Shown: positions 20,537 to 33,090 of the stretch, in pieces | Layout: each line of letters opens with the position of its first letter | How positions within the stretch are numbered: position 1 is the first letter of the stretch | NCBI GenBank assembly: GCA_012861695.1 | Contig: JAAOOA010001660.1 | Coordinates: 36,408-100,407, forward strand | Direction of reading: 5' to 3' | Source: Trematomus loennbergii | Taxonomy: Eukaryota; Chordata; Actinopteri; Perciformes; Nototheniidae | DNA: 64,000 bases | The notes under the pieces: generated by a model | Seen by the model: only the letters and a program-made list of their open reading frames with translations | What the model was told of the DNA's origin: nothing | Database searches by the model: none | Program-made: the position numbers and the translations under genes

Positions 20537-23226
20537 TAGTGCGAATGCTGTGCCACAGCATTCCACTATAGTACTTCAATTTCTTTATTCTTTCCGCTTA
20601 AAATTATTATTATTATTTCAGCCAATACTTTGGCTCTCCATAACTTCAGCTTACTTTCAGCTACAGAAACCATTCAAATATCAAACTATTCAGCCTGTTC
20701 AGGATTCGATGGGAAACCTTCAACTTTTTAAAAATATTTTATACTTTTTGAAATATTCAGCTTTTTAAACTCTTTTTTTTAACATTGAAGTCAATGGGAG
20801 ATGCCTTAAAATCCTCTTTTCCTACACTTTGCGCCAAATGCTTCTCCTTCCACATAATTTCAGCTAGACACTTCATTCCAACTTTCAAATGATCACAATA
20901 CCTTTGAGATAATTAACTTTGTTTGGAGCTTGGTAGAGAGGCCTTTTTCAGATTTTAACATTAGTGTGGATGGAGCAGCTCGTTAAGCCTAGAGTGCTTT
21001 GATCTCAAAACAGAGTGCAGCAGTTCTTCAAATTCTCCCCCAAAAATGTTTTAAACTTGCCATAATTCCCAAACCCTACAGTCCGCAGACATATTTTTTC
21101 ATGAAAAACGTAGGAAAACCTCTCCTAGGTTGGAAAATGAAAAAAAATTAAGAAGAAATATTAAACAAAATGCCTCTTGAGGGCATGAAGAGACACAAAG
21201 TCCATCTAGCTCCCAATTGATTCCCATGTTAAATCTTTCCGGAACTTTCTTCAGAACAGAGAGAAGTACACTTTAGACAAACTGCTCCCATCTCCACATT
21301 TTACACACAAAACCAAAAAAAACAACATATATCAGTTCATTGGGGTTCCCTGATGCTCACGGTCTGGTAATTATTTGATAGGAGCCATAGTTTTTGAACA
21401 GGTGGCAAAATTGTCAGATATAATCCTCAATGCATTCTTAATGGGACTCAGTGCTGCAAATCGTCATAAGTCGTCACCATGGTAACCTTTCATCTCTGGG
21501 TTTACACACACAGGTGTTTGTAAACATTCATTCACTACTACTTACATTTAATGTCTTTATTTCTCTCTCTCTCTCTTCACTATTTTTCCTACTCTGCAAT
21601 GCATTTGAGCTGTAACAATTTTGATTCAAATATTTCACTTTTCTGCATTTCTCCGCTAAGTTCAGCAACACACATACTTGGTTTTTGTAGCTACAAGCAG
21701 CATCTAATCAGAGCAGACATGCCCACAGACAGACAGAGACACAGGCCCCGGCCCCACGGGAACGAAAACGGGTTGTATCCGCATATTTCTCTTGCGTATA
21801 GCCCTTTTTGCCACACGAGGCCGTAACGAAACGATAGAAACGGACCCCGCAAACGACAACGGGTCCAAAGGTGGATAGATCTGGGAACGGAGCGCTCTGG
21901 GGGGGTCCAACGGCTCCGTGTGATCGCCTCTATACGATCATTTTGTGATAATGATGACGCAATAGCCCTGCCTCCCCCCACCTCTGCTGCTCACCCCCGC
22001 AAAAGTACACTGCACACTGAATTCAGATTATTTATCTTTATCTCGATATGGACATAAACGCGAGTGAAGTCTAATCTGACAGGACGGAGACACGCAGCTC
22101 CTCCCGCTGTGATGCAGCGGGAGCAAAACACACACTTCAAGTCAGATCATCACCCTTAGCTATTTTAATTACCTCTCAAACTAAACTAGTTATAAATATG
22201 TTTATTTTTACTGTCGAGTCATCATTACTGGATCAGCTGCTGCATGAGACAGACACTGACACTGTCAGAATAGAGGAAAAAGAGAGGCTCCGTATATTTT
22301 ATTATATATCATTATATAGAGTCGTTATTCATTTGTTTTAAAGCTCAATAAATAACAAAGAAGACCTTTGACCGGCACTTTTATAATTTTTCCGGAAGAT
22401 TTAAACTTTAACACACGTTGACCGGCGAAAAACTCTGCCCGGTTCCCTCGGCCCCCACGCGGAGAATAAACAGAAGTGCAGCCATGACAACCATTCTTCT
22501 TCGCTGCTTTTGTGGAGGAAGTTGCTGCTTTTGTGGAGGAAGTTACAGCCACGTACAGGCTCGGCATATGTACTGCAGCTTTTCCAGCGGTTGGATCTAA
22601 ATGGAGCTGTCTCGTGTGGGCAGACACTATCCGGTGTATATTGCGTGTGGACGGAAGCTTTTTGGCGATTGCGTTTGCGTTAATCCTATGCGTTTGCCGT
22701 ATGCGTTCCCGTGGGGCCGGGGCCACAGACAGACAGACAGACGTAAACAGGTATTTTGATAATGTCGTCACCATGGTAACCTTTGATCTCTGGGCTTACA
22801 CACACAGGTGTTTGTAAACATTCCTTCACTACTACTTACATGTAATATCTTTATTTAACTCCTTCAGCCTAATTCCAGCTGCAGGAACCATTCAAATATC
22901 AAACTTTTCAGCACATGATGGGAAACTTTCAACTTTTTCAAAATATGTTATACTTTTTAAAATATTCAGCTTTTTAAAGTCTTTTTTTTAACATGGAAGT
23001 CATTGCAATGCATTTGAGCTGTAACAATTTGATTCAAATCATTTATCTTTTCTGCATTTCTCTGCTAAGTTCAGCAACACACTGACTTGGTCTCTGTAGC
23101 TAAAAGCAGCTACCATTCAGCTAATAACATATTCAGCTTTTTCTGCATTTTCAGCTAAATTCAGCCACAAATGTTCACAGTTTACAGCATTCGCACGCAT
23201 TTTCTGCAGGAAATGCATTTTCTAGT
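20537..23226 (+). mobile_element. Non-autonomous Helentron-like element C
   Basis: The 5' end AGTGCGAATGCTGTGCCACA has its inverted partner GCATTCGCAC at 23187-23196, directly followed by the hairpin GCATTT...AAATGC (23197-23216) and the terminus ATTTTCTAGT. This asymmetric inverted repeat plus 3' hairpin is the Helentron layout. It carries a TIR element at 21744-22724. Internal blocks (for example CAAAATGCCTCTTGAGGGCA) are shared with elements A and D. No Rep/helicase is coded. Confidence 0.7.
21744..22724. mobile_element. 981-bp inverted-repeat DNA element in Helentron C
   Basis: GGCCCCGGCCCCACGGGAAC at the left is matched by its reverse complement at the right end (22705-22724). It sits inside a GACA repeat, so the target duplication cannot be read. 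The core (about 22080-22480, with CAGCTGCTGCATGAGACAGA and AAGAAGACCTTTGACCGG) recurs at 29490-29640, 33900-34200 and 59760-59930, which suggests an hAT-related family. No intact transposase. Confidence 0.7.
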
Positions 23227-24300
23227 TAGTGCGAAAGCTGTGCCACAGCATTCCACTATAGTACTTCAATTTCTTTATTAGTGCGAATGCTGTGCCACAG
23301 CATTCCACTATAGTACTTCAATTTCTTTATTCTTCCCCTTATTATTTCACCAATATTTTGGCTCTCCATAACTTCAGCTTACTTTCAGCTACAGAAACCA
23401 TTCAAATATCAAACTATTCAGCCTGTTCAGGAATCGATGGGAAACCTTCAACTTTTAAAAAATATTTTATACTTTTTGAAATATTCAGCTTTTTAAACTC
23501 TTTTTTTTAACATTGAAGTCAATGGGAGATGCCTTCAAATCCTCTTTTCCTACACTTTGCGCCAAATGCTTCTCCTTCCATATAATTTCAGCTAGACACT
23601 TCATTCCAACTTTCAAATCATCACAACACCTTCAGCTATTCAAACTTGACTTTTATTTTTGATATCTTTTACACTTTTGAGATAATTAACTTTGTTTGGA
23701 GCTTGGTAAAGAGGCTTTCTTCAGATTTTAACATTAGTGTGGATGGAGCAGCTCGTTAAGTCTAGAGTGCTTTGATCTCAAAACAGAGTGGAGCAGTTCT
23801 TCAAATTCTCCCCCAAAAATGTTTTAAACTTGCCATAATTCCCAAACCCTACACTCCTCAGACATATTTTTTCATGAAAAACGTAGGAAAACCTCTCCTA
23901 GGTTGGAAAATTAAAAAAAATTAAGAAGAAATATTAAACAAAATGCCTCTTGCGGGCATGAAGAGACAAAAAGTCCAGCTAGCTCCCAATTGATTCCCAT
24001 GTTAAATCTTTCCAGAACTTTCTTCAGAACAGAGAGAAGTACACTTTAGACAAACTGCTCCCATCTCCACATTTTACACACAAAACCAAAAAAACAACAT
24101 ATCAGTTCATTGGGGTTCCCTGATGCTCACGGTCTGGTAATTTTTTGATAGGAACCATGGTTTTTGAACTGGTGGCAAAATTGTCAGATACAAACCTCAA
24201 TGCATTCTTAATGTGACTCAGTGCTGCAGTTGGTAAATTGTCATAAGTCGTCAACATGGTAACCTTTCATCTCTGGGTTTACACACACAGGTGTTTGTAA

Positions 24301-24792
<492 letters not shown>

Positions 24793-24894
24793 CACACTCA
24801 CACTCACACTCTCTCTCTCTCACAGACAGACAGACACACTCTCTCTCTCTCACACACAAACACACTCTCCCCTCTCTCACAGACACATCGAGAG

Positions 24895-25545
24895 AAGAGA
24901 GGGCGATCAAGAGAAGTGAGAGAGGGTGATAGAAGAGTGATAGGGTGATCAAGAGAAGAGAAAGGGCGATCAAGAGGAGAGAGAGAGGGCAATCAAGAGA
25001 AGAGAGAGAGAGGGCGATCAAGAGGAGAGAGAGAGGGCGATCAAGAGAAGAGGGCGATCAAGAGGAGAGAGAGAGGGCGATCAAGAGGAGAGAGAGTGGG
25101 CGATCAAGAGGAGAGAGAGGGGCGATCAAGAGGAGAGAGAGAGAGGGCGATCAAGAGGAGAGAGAGAGGGCGATCAAGAGGAGAGAGAGTGGGCAATCAG
25201 AGGAGAGAGAGAGGGCGATCAAGAGGAGAGGGAGAGGGCGATCAAGAGGAGAGAGAGAGGGCGATCAAGAGGAGAGAGAGAGGGCGTCAAGAGGAGAGAG
25301 AGGGCGATCAAGAGAAGAGAGAGAGGGCGATCAAGAGAAGAGAGAGGGCGATCAAGAGGAGAGAGAGAGAGGGCGATCAAGAGGAGAAAGAGAGGCGATC
25401 AAGAGGGCGATCAAGAGGGAGAGAGTGGGCGATCAAGAGGAGAGAGAGTGGGCGATCAAGAGGAGAGAGAGAGGGCGATCAAGAGGAGAGAGAGAGAGCG
25501 ATAAAAGATTGAGAGGGTGATCAAGAGAAGAGAGAGAGTAATGTA
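24895..25545 (+). repeat. Purine-rich minisatellite, about 20-24-bp unit
   Basis: More than 20 variants of GGGCGATCAAGAGGAGAGAG in tandem over about 650 bp. Unit length changes with the number of AG steps. The purine/pyrimidine strand asymmetry is extreme. Confidence 0.9.
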
Positions 25546-26206
25546 ACATCCTAATGTAATGTATTACTCCTATGAAAATGTTCAAAAAGTGCTCAAACTT
25601 CACATGTGTGCTAACAGTCCAGCCGTGAAGACATCTACGGGACAGTTTTGAGATTTCTTCAAATGCCGTTGCCATGGCAACACAATGCTCACCATGAAAC
25701 ACGGTTTTCTCATAACTTCAGTGAAAATGATCGAAATGGCCCAAAACTTCACAGGTTTGGTAACGATGCAGCCATCAACGCATCTAAGCGTATTATGGGG
25801 TGTCATCAAATGCCGTTGCCATGGCGACAGATAATTCACCATCAAGTTAGTTCAAAAGTTTGCAGTTCAAATATTCTGTTGCTTTCCCAAGCCTTTTTAC
25901 TTTCTTTTCTCATCTTAATACAAATTCATTCACTACTACTTACATCTGATATTTAACTCCTTCAGCCTATTTTCAGCTGTAGAAACCATTCAACTATTAC
26001 ATTATTCAGCTATTTCATTACATCAAGGCTATACATTTTTTTTTAAACCTTTTCTTTTAAATATTAAGCTTTTTCTGCATTTTTGTAGCTAAAAGCAGCT
26101 AACATTCAGCTAATAACATATTCAGCTTTTTCAGCTAAATTCAGCCACAAATGTTCACAGTTTACAGCATTCGCACGCATTTTCTGCAGGAAATGCATTT
26201 TCTAGT

Positions 26207-28385
26207 TCAACATCTGAAATCCTCCTCCTGTAGCCTCGATATTATCCCGACAGGATTTTTCAAAACTGTTTTTCATTGCCTGGCCTCAGATATACTACAC
26301 ATATACCCCTTTCACACCAAGGCTTTTCCCGTTCTAGCTTCGTGCTAGAGCTTTTCTGGTTCAGAACCGGTTCTTCGGTTCAGCTCCTGCTCTGTTCACA
26401 CCGCTCAGAGCCCGACTGGTGCTGCCGCTGCTGCGTCATGACGTCACAGTTTACGTCGCTTACAGCGTTCTAGTCACTTTGCTCAGCACTACTGCTTGTT
26501 ACAACTTTTATTTGCCGTACTCGCCTTAACTGTTAGCTCAGGTTAATCTCGCCCCCCTCCGACGTAAGCGTGACGTATGCGGTTCTTGCTTCTAGACGGA
26601 CAACTTTTTGGTGCTCGAAACGAACCGGATTCCGGAGCTTAGAGGCGGCTCCGCTGCGGTGTGAACAGGAAAAACCGGTGCTTTTCAAGCTCCAGCTCCG
26701 AACCGGCCCTGGAACCGCGTTGGTGTGAAAGGGGTAATAGTAAACAAGTCTCTCCAATCGGGTGTATTTCCACAGGCCCTGAAAACTGCAGTAATTAAAC
26801 CGCTCCTAAAAAAGCATAACCTAGACGCAACCGTAATGAATAAATACAGGCCAATATCAAACTTCCTTTTTAAGCAAATTGATTGAAAAAGTTGTTTTTC
26901 AACAGTTGAGTAATTTCATGTTTTTAACTGACGGTTTTGATGTGTTTCAGTCGGGCTTTCGACCAAACCACAGCACTGAGACTTCTCTTGTTAAGGTCTT
27001 AAATTACATCCATTTAAACACAGACAGTGGCAGAATATCAGTGTTAGCATTATTAGATCTCAGCACTGCCTTTGATACTGTTGACCACAACATATTGCTA
27101 GACCGTCTAGAAAACTGGGTGGGAGTTTCAGCAACAGCTCTAAATTGGTTTAGTTCCTACTTAAAGGACAGAACAAACTTTGTCTCAATAGGCAATTACA
27201 AATCAACCCTGACAAATATGTCATGCAGGGTTCCTCAAGGCTCCATCTTAGGACCTTTGCTTTTTAATATCTATATGCTACCACTGGCACAATTATTAAA
27301 AACAGCGATCTAAGCTATCACATCTATGCAGACGACACCCAGATTTATTTTTAAATTACATTGGGAGACTACTCTCCGATTAGAACACTGAGCAAGTGCA
27401 TTGAGCACATCACTGACTGGATGACTCAGAACTTTCTCCAATTCAACAAACAAAAAACTGAGATCACTGTTTTTGGAGCAAAGAAGGACCGATTAAAAGT
27501 AATCGCAGAGCTTCAGTCGGCAGAATATAAAGTAACTCACAAAGCAAGAAATCTAGGTGTAGTGATGGACTCAGACCTGAATTTTAACAGTCACATTACA
27601 ACAGTCATTAGGTCTGCATACTATCACCTGAAGAACATATCTAGGATTAAAAAACTAATGTTGCAACAGGATTTAGAAAAACTTGTCCATGCTTTTATTT
27701 TCAGTAGACTCGACTACTGTAATAGTGTATTCACAGGGCTGACAAAAAAATCTATCAGAAAGCTGCAGCTGATTCAGAACGCTGCTGCTCGAGTCCTCAC
27801 AAACACTAAAAGAGTGGATCACATCAGTCCGGTTCTGAAGTCTTTACACTGGCTTCCAGTCGACCAAATAATTGATTTTAAAATACTATTGCTAGTTTTT
27901 AAATCACTAAATGGCTTAGGACCGAGGTATATAAACGATCTCCTGCATAACTATGAACCATCCAGGAGTCTCAGGTCCTCTGGTCGGATCTGCTCTCTGT
28001 TCCAAGAATAAGAACTAAACATGGAAAAGCAGCGTTTAGCTACTATGCCCCGACAATCTGGAACAAACTTCCCGAATCGTGCACGTCCGCTGAAACACTT
28101 CCTATTTTCAAACCAGACTAAAAACATATCTATTTGCCACTGCTTTTAATTGAGCTGTTCATACTCACACTACAGTATGCCTTTTATTCATGTATTCTGT
28201 ACCTGTGTGTTTATTTATTTATTTCATTATCTTTGCTTTTTTATGCCTGTTTTTAAATGCCATTTAATAATGTGTTTATGCTGTATTTATTCTTAAATGT
28301 CTTTTGTTTTTATTTTGTAAAGCACTTTGAATTGTCGCGTGCTGAAAGGTGCTATATAAATAAAATTGCCTTGCCTTGCCTTAAA
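26207..28385 (+). mobile_element. L2-clade LINE, RT half, frameshifted
   Basis: Reverse transcriptase motifs are in order: YRPISN (about 26847), SGFRPNHSTETSL, LLDLSTAFDTVDHNILLDRL, VPQGSILGPLLFNIY and, after a one-base shift near 27305, a YADDTQ catalytic box. The downstream conserved block FSRLDYCNSVFTGL and ...NAAARVLTNTKR leads to LHWLPV. The 3' end has GTGCTATATAAATAAAATTG with a (CCTTG)n tail, typical of fish L2. Frameshifts near 27305 and 28010 make it inactive. It is 5'-truncated at the end of Helentron D and interrupted by a MITE at 26304-26736. Confidence 0.85.
26304..26736. mobile_element. 433-bp MITE inserted in L2, 3-bp target ATA
   Basis: TACCCCTTTCACACCAAGGC on the left pairs with TTGGTGTGAAAGGGGTA on the right. 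The L2 reading frame around it (DILHI | VNKSLQSG) shows that ATA was duplicated. A 3-bp duplication fits the PIF/Harbinger type. Related cores lie in the foldback arms and near 43112. Confidence 0.75.
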
Positions 28386-29194
28386 CTAGAGTTGAGACCA
28401 GGAGGCGGAGTCACAGTCTTACACGCTTCTCTGCGCTCTCTCCAATAAAATACCCAATATTAACGGTGTGTGTGTCTGCCCAAGGACAATTTAAAGTAAA
28501 ACCTAATAGAGGTGTCATACATAGTAACCTAATAAAAGTAAATGTAACAACTACTGCAGTGCAACAAAACAGGAAGATTAAATGTGGACTCTTAAACATA
28601 AGATCTCTAGCATCTAAAGCAATATTGGTAAATGATTTAATATCAGATTATAATATTGATATATGCTGTCTCACTGAAACTTGGTTGAGACATTAAGAAT
28701 ATGTCAGCATAAATGAAGTCACTCCACCCAGCCATATCAATACTCATATTGCTCGAGGCACAGGCCGAGGAGGAGGTGGAGTTGCAGCAATCTTTGACTC
28801 AAGTTTACTTATCAATACTAAACCAAAATTTAATTATACCTCCTTTGAAAGCCTTGTTTTTAGTCTTATGCATCCGACCTGGAAAACTTTGCAGCCAATC
28901 TTATTTGTTACAGTGTACCGTGCACCAGGTCCTTATTCAGAATTGTTATCAGAATTCTCGTTTTTATCAACTTTGGTACTTAAAACAGATAAAGTAATTA
29001 TCGTAGGTGACTTTAATATCAAATCAAGTTTTTCCATGAATTAACACTTCTTTATTAAATATTATGAATATGTCTTTATTATCAGGCTATGTTCCACAAT
29101 CATTTAAAGTAGCAGTGATAAAACCTCTATTTCTAATCTTCCGTTCCTCTCAAAAGTTCTTGAAAAAGCATTCGCAAAACAGTTGTGTGATTAC
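28386..29194 (+). mobile_element. Second L2 copy, 5' endonuclease part
   Basis: Right after the tail of the previous copy a new L2 starts, with AGGCGGAGTCACAGTCTTAC-type 5' UTR. An apurinic-type endonuclease N-terminus follows: GLLNIRSLASKAILVNDLI and DICCLTETWL, then pieces of its middle (GRGGGVA; IVGDFNI) in shifting frames. After an internal deletion it resumes with a short pre-RT stretch (VAVIKPL; about 29100-29190). It ends where a TTAA element begins at 29195. Confidence 0.75.
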
Positions 29195-30030
29195 TTAAAG
29201 TGGACCTATCATGCTATATTTAAATGATATATTGTAGAGCCATACTACAGTATATAAGGTATATTTATACGTTTCTGTTTTCAAAATACCAAACAGATCA
29301 TGCATTTTAGCCATGCCTCATTTCGCTCTATTTGCTGTTCTCCAGCCCTGTTTTTGCAGGGGGCTGATTCTGTTAGCTGCAGCTGACCAGGCCCCCCTGC
29401 AGGAGAGGGGAGCGTGCTCTGATCAAGTCAGAAGAGGGGAGAAAAATAGATCTCCGTCCTCCGTGTTTTATTATAGCCTATTATTATATAGAGTCGTTAT
29501 TCATTTGTTTTAAAGCTCAATAAATAACAAAGAAGACCTTTGACCGGCACTTTTCTAATTTTGTCCGGAAGATTTAAACTTTAACGGACATCTTGACCGG
29601 CGAAAGAAAACCTAACTGAAACTCTGCCGCACGGTCCCCTCGTTCCTTGGAAGAGGCGGAGAGGTGGGTGTTTGTCATCTGCTGGTGGACTAACCAGAGA
29701 GAATTACAGTGCTTGCCTCGACGGGGAGGGATTGCATTGAATTAAAGCAGCGGGAGCAAACGCTTGCCTCGGGGAGGGAGAAAAAAAGCCACAGCGGAGA
29801 ATAAACAGAAGGGTAACCATGGTAACCATGCGCGGGAAGTCTTCTTCGCTGCTTTTGTGGCAGACTACAGCGCCTACAGCGCTTCGAGCGGCAATGGCCG
29901 GCCGTGGCCCAACCCCACATTCCCCTGATAGGTGGAGAGTTGGCCCAATAGCCGTAGCGCCACCGTCCTGACGTCAGGACAGTGTTCAAATCTGGATCAG
30001 TTTTTATCAGATCCGTATACGGCCCGCGAG
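29195..30030 (+). mobile_element. TTAA-type element, left end and hAT-like core
   Basis: TTAAAGTGGACCTATCATGC at the left is the usual start of a common teleost TTAA element. An inverted copy of its left 260 bp ends at 40741. The stretch 29490-30000 carries the core shared with 22080-22480 and with 38780-39400. No right terminal repeat was identified, so this is a composite of at least two families. Confidence 0.5.
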
Positions 30031-31043
30031 ATCATTTGGTACGGCCCTCGAGGTAATTTATAAACACACTCAAAAAAGAAAAAAAATTAAGAAATCTAGA
30101 CCGCAAAAAATTAAACAAGCGAGTGCCTGTTTTTCCTGTGTTAGGTCAGGGTCCTTGAACACAACACGAGCCTAACGTGTCATCACGTGGTCTATGTCCC
30201 GTCTGACAGGGGTGCAGTTCTGCAGGAGAGCACCAGAACGCCGCTCCGGGCCGGGACTTCACAAATTGCAGTACCCATAAGGAGCCGTACACATGCCGCA
30301 GTTTTTGCGTGGCTGTGTCTTTAGTTGTAAGCCCAGTGGCGATCTGTTCATCTGTCATACTGATCATACAGTCAATAACTTTGTTGTTATTAGCATCTGG
30401 TTTGCTAGCTATGCTAACGAATATAAGAAGCTTTTTCTCCAACCAGTGAGGTAAAAGCACATCTTTATATGATCATTATAGTTATAAAAAAATAAGAGAA
30501 TAAAGTAAACAGGTATAAAATACTATATGACAGTAAAAAAAGTTATTATTAATAAACAAGAATACAGTTTAAAAGGGGAGTGATTTGTAAAATATCCATA
30601 AAGAAAATCTGCTTACAGTTCTGTTTCATATGGGTGTTGAGAGATGTATCCATAGATCTCCTAATGTTGCTCTCAAAGTGCACCAGATTGATGCTTTTAA
30701 CTTCAACATTTAAAAGAAAATCTTCCCGGGGTGAGTCCAGCGGGCTGCTTGTGTTTCTGTTCCTCACAGGACATCATATGACCAGCAGATCCTGTGTGAA
30801 CGCTCTACGTTAGTCAGTGGACGTCCGACAACATGCACACTAACTTATATTGCAGCTATAGGCTATACTTTGATTTAAATTGCGTGAATAAACTAGCTAG
30901 AGAGCTAAAGTTAATTACATTCATCCAATGTCAGAAGAATTATCTTTTAACAAATGTTTTAATGGTTTTCTTTCATTTCAATTTGAGTAAAACATTGAAG
31001 ATATAACATTGTATTGTTTTATTTTTACACTGACTCAGATATA
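30031..31043. other. Intron sequence without recognised gene
   Basis: The piece GGCCCGCGAGATCATTTGGTACGGCCCTC-like (about 30022-30055) resembles an hAT-type fragment. Between 30540 and 30800, and again near 33830-33900, similar segments (GCACCAGATTGATGCTTTTAAC) show a dispersed repeat. Nothing else can be named. Confidence 0.4.
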
Positions 31044-31602
31044 ATGAAAAGACTACGTCAGTTGAAGCTCAGCTTTGGTAAGGAAGAGACAGGACAGGCA
31101 GAGAGAAAGAGAGAGAGAGAAAGTGATGGAAGTCAGGGAGGAACTGCAGGTACAGTCACACAAATAACTTGTGGCTTAATAACCCCATCTATCTATCTAT
31201 CTATCTATAACAATAGTCTTAATTTACAATATAGACAATAGGCATCATTTTAAAACAACATACATCTATTGCAGTTATGATGTCATAATAACATACAATT
31301 GTATAAAACACCATTTGCTTACATCTTTGTTCTCTTTTGAGAATCAAACAAAACAGATTTAAATAAAAACAAAATGTAAACAAACAAGTGAAATGAACTA
31401 AATTGCTGAATTGCTTTTAATTCACTGGCAGGAGCGACAAGTGAGAAGGAGCAAAAAGTGAACAACGAGGTAGAGATTGAACAAAGAGAAAGAGTAGAGG
31501 ACAGAGAAAGTAATGAACAGGAAGAAGACAGAGAGACTAAAGAAGATGGAAGAGAGGGTGCAGGTTATGGAAAGGAGAGAGACATGGAAAATGAATGTTG
31601 AC
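31044..31602 (+). CDS. Two-exon, highly charged reading frame, possible hAT-type N-terminus
   Basis: Exon 1 (31044-31149) starts MKRLRQLKLSFGKEETGQ and ends in an arginine/glutamate-rich stretch at GCAG|GTACAG, phase 1. Exon 2 (31433-31602) follows CACTGGCAG and continues in frame with about 55 Glu/Lys/Arg-rich residues to a TGA. The Met-Lys-Arg...LSF opening resembles the N-termini of ZMYM1/hAT-type transposase proteins, but no zinc finger or catalytic domain follows. It could be a transposon remnant. Low confidence. Confidence 0.3.
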
Positions 31603-31859
31603 AATGTTTTGGGATCATTTTAGCCTCTTCTGCATGTCCAGATCATTAATAGTAACAATCAACTGATTCTTATGTATTACACTTTCAATTATGCTGACAT
31701 TGTCAGCCCACTGACATGGTTTGAAATCGATATATTATCCCATTTGTGACCCCCCACAGGACTTAAAAAGCACCTAACTATGAAAATCCCCAAAATCTCG
31801 GGGTACCCCCAAAACCCCCTAACATGTTTGGACCTCAGTATTTAGGAAATCCTGGATAC

Positions 31860-31930
31860 GGCCCTGGACAGCCTATCCGTTTTTAAGAGTACGCTTAAGA
31901 CCTTCCTTTTTGATAAAGCTTATAGTTGAT
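31860..31930 (+). mobile_element. Short L2-type RT C-terminal remnant
   Basis: The translation of this stretch reads like SLSVFKSTLKTFLFDKAYS, the usual C-terminal end of fish L2/Maui-like ORF2 proteins. Only about 70 bp remain. Confidence 0.5.
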
Positions 31931-31993
31931 AAAATAATCTAATAAGAGTGCATTGACGTAGACACGTTGTGCCTCTTCACCTATACATTTTAG

Positions 31994-33090
31994 CAGTGGC
32001 GGCTGGTGGAAATATTTTAGGTGGGGCTGTGGAAATGGTGAACAAACAATACTAGGGGGGTCAAAAAAATTGAGAAAAGACCCCTTAAATTATGACTTCT
32101 GGTGATGTTAGAGGGGGGGGGGGGGGGGAAGGACAAATTGAGGCTTAAAAATATGAGAAGACTGACCAATACCTCCATAATCTTCAGTGTGGTTAGCTAT
32201 GAATCTTCCAAAACTTCCAAACACCTTGTCCTGGACATAGTTTCTACAGCATAAACTGTGCAACAGTACAGTAGGCCCACACAAACTGCAGAACACCGGG
32301 GCTTTGGGAACACTCAAAATTACTTAAAATGATTTAATTATTCATTAATTCATAGAATATATAATTCTAGAAATATAAGTATCATCACTAGCAATCAGAA
32401 CTCGCGACAGGGGAAGCAAATACAGACATCACACGACGTAGCTTTAGGTAGCAAAACACGGAGATATGCTCACCTGTTGCTGTTATTCTGATCAAAACGA
32501 GAAAAACGCGGCTGAAGGTTAATCCATAGGTTAATCTAATGTGTCTGTCACTTTGAAAAAATTATTGATTATCCATAATTCCATTTTTATGTCAAAAACT
32601 GAGTTTTCATTAGCTGCTAATGATAGCTTCCAGAGTGTATGACAGCTTCCTGTTTTGTCTCCTTGGATACAGTCCAAACAACTCACAGACTGCACCGGGC
32701 GCTGACGTAGGCGCCCTGTGACCATCAGATTTGACGACGCTGATTGGCTGAAATTATGTTTCCGCGGCATAGTTTAAAGATAGCAAGAGTTGGCTTCTGC
32801 TGCACTTGCTGCACTCTCGTCTGGGCGCTGTGCATAGCGCCCAGACGAGAGAGGGTAATGATACACGGGCAAGGCCAGGCAGGAAACATGTGACTTATCA
32901 GTAACTTTAGACATCGTAACACAATTTTAAACGAGATTTTATTGTAGATTATACATTTTACTGATACCAATTATATAATATTTACCTTGTTTATTAAAAA
33001 TAAAAAATAAAAATATATTTTTTTATTTATTTTATTTTTATGTGGGAAGAGGGGGGGCGGCGCCCCTAGCGCCCCTATGGCGCATCTGCA
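31994..33090 (+). mobile_element. Probable hAT-like DNA element
   Basis: It begins CAGTGGCGGCTGGTGGAAAT, a terminus seen in many teleost elements. Near the right side lies GGGGCGGCGCCCCTAGCGCC, which I associate with the other end of this family. A G17 run at about 32112-32128 and an internal palindrome GGGCGCTGTGCATAGCGCCC (about 32822-32842) are present. The right limit is approximate and no transposase is seen. Confidence 0.4.

Noticed and set aside
24945..25520. 191-codon frame of Arg/Glu/Asp-Gln units
   Set aside because: It is an artefact of the purine-rich minisatellite. Two frames are open at once and there is no non-repetitive sequence.
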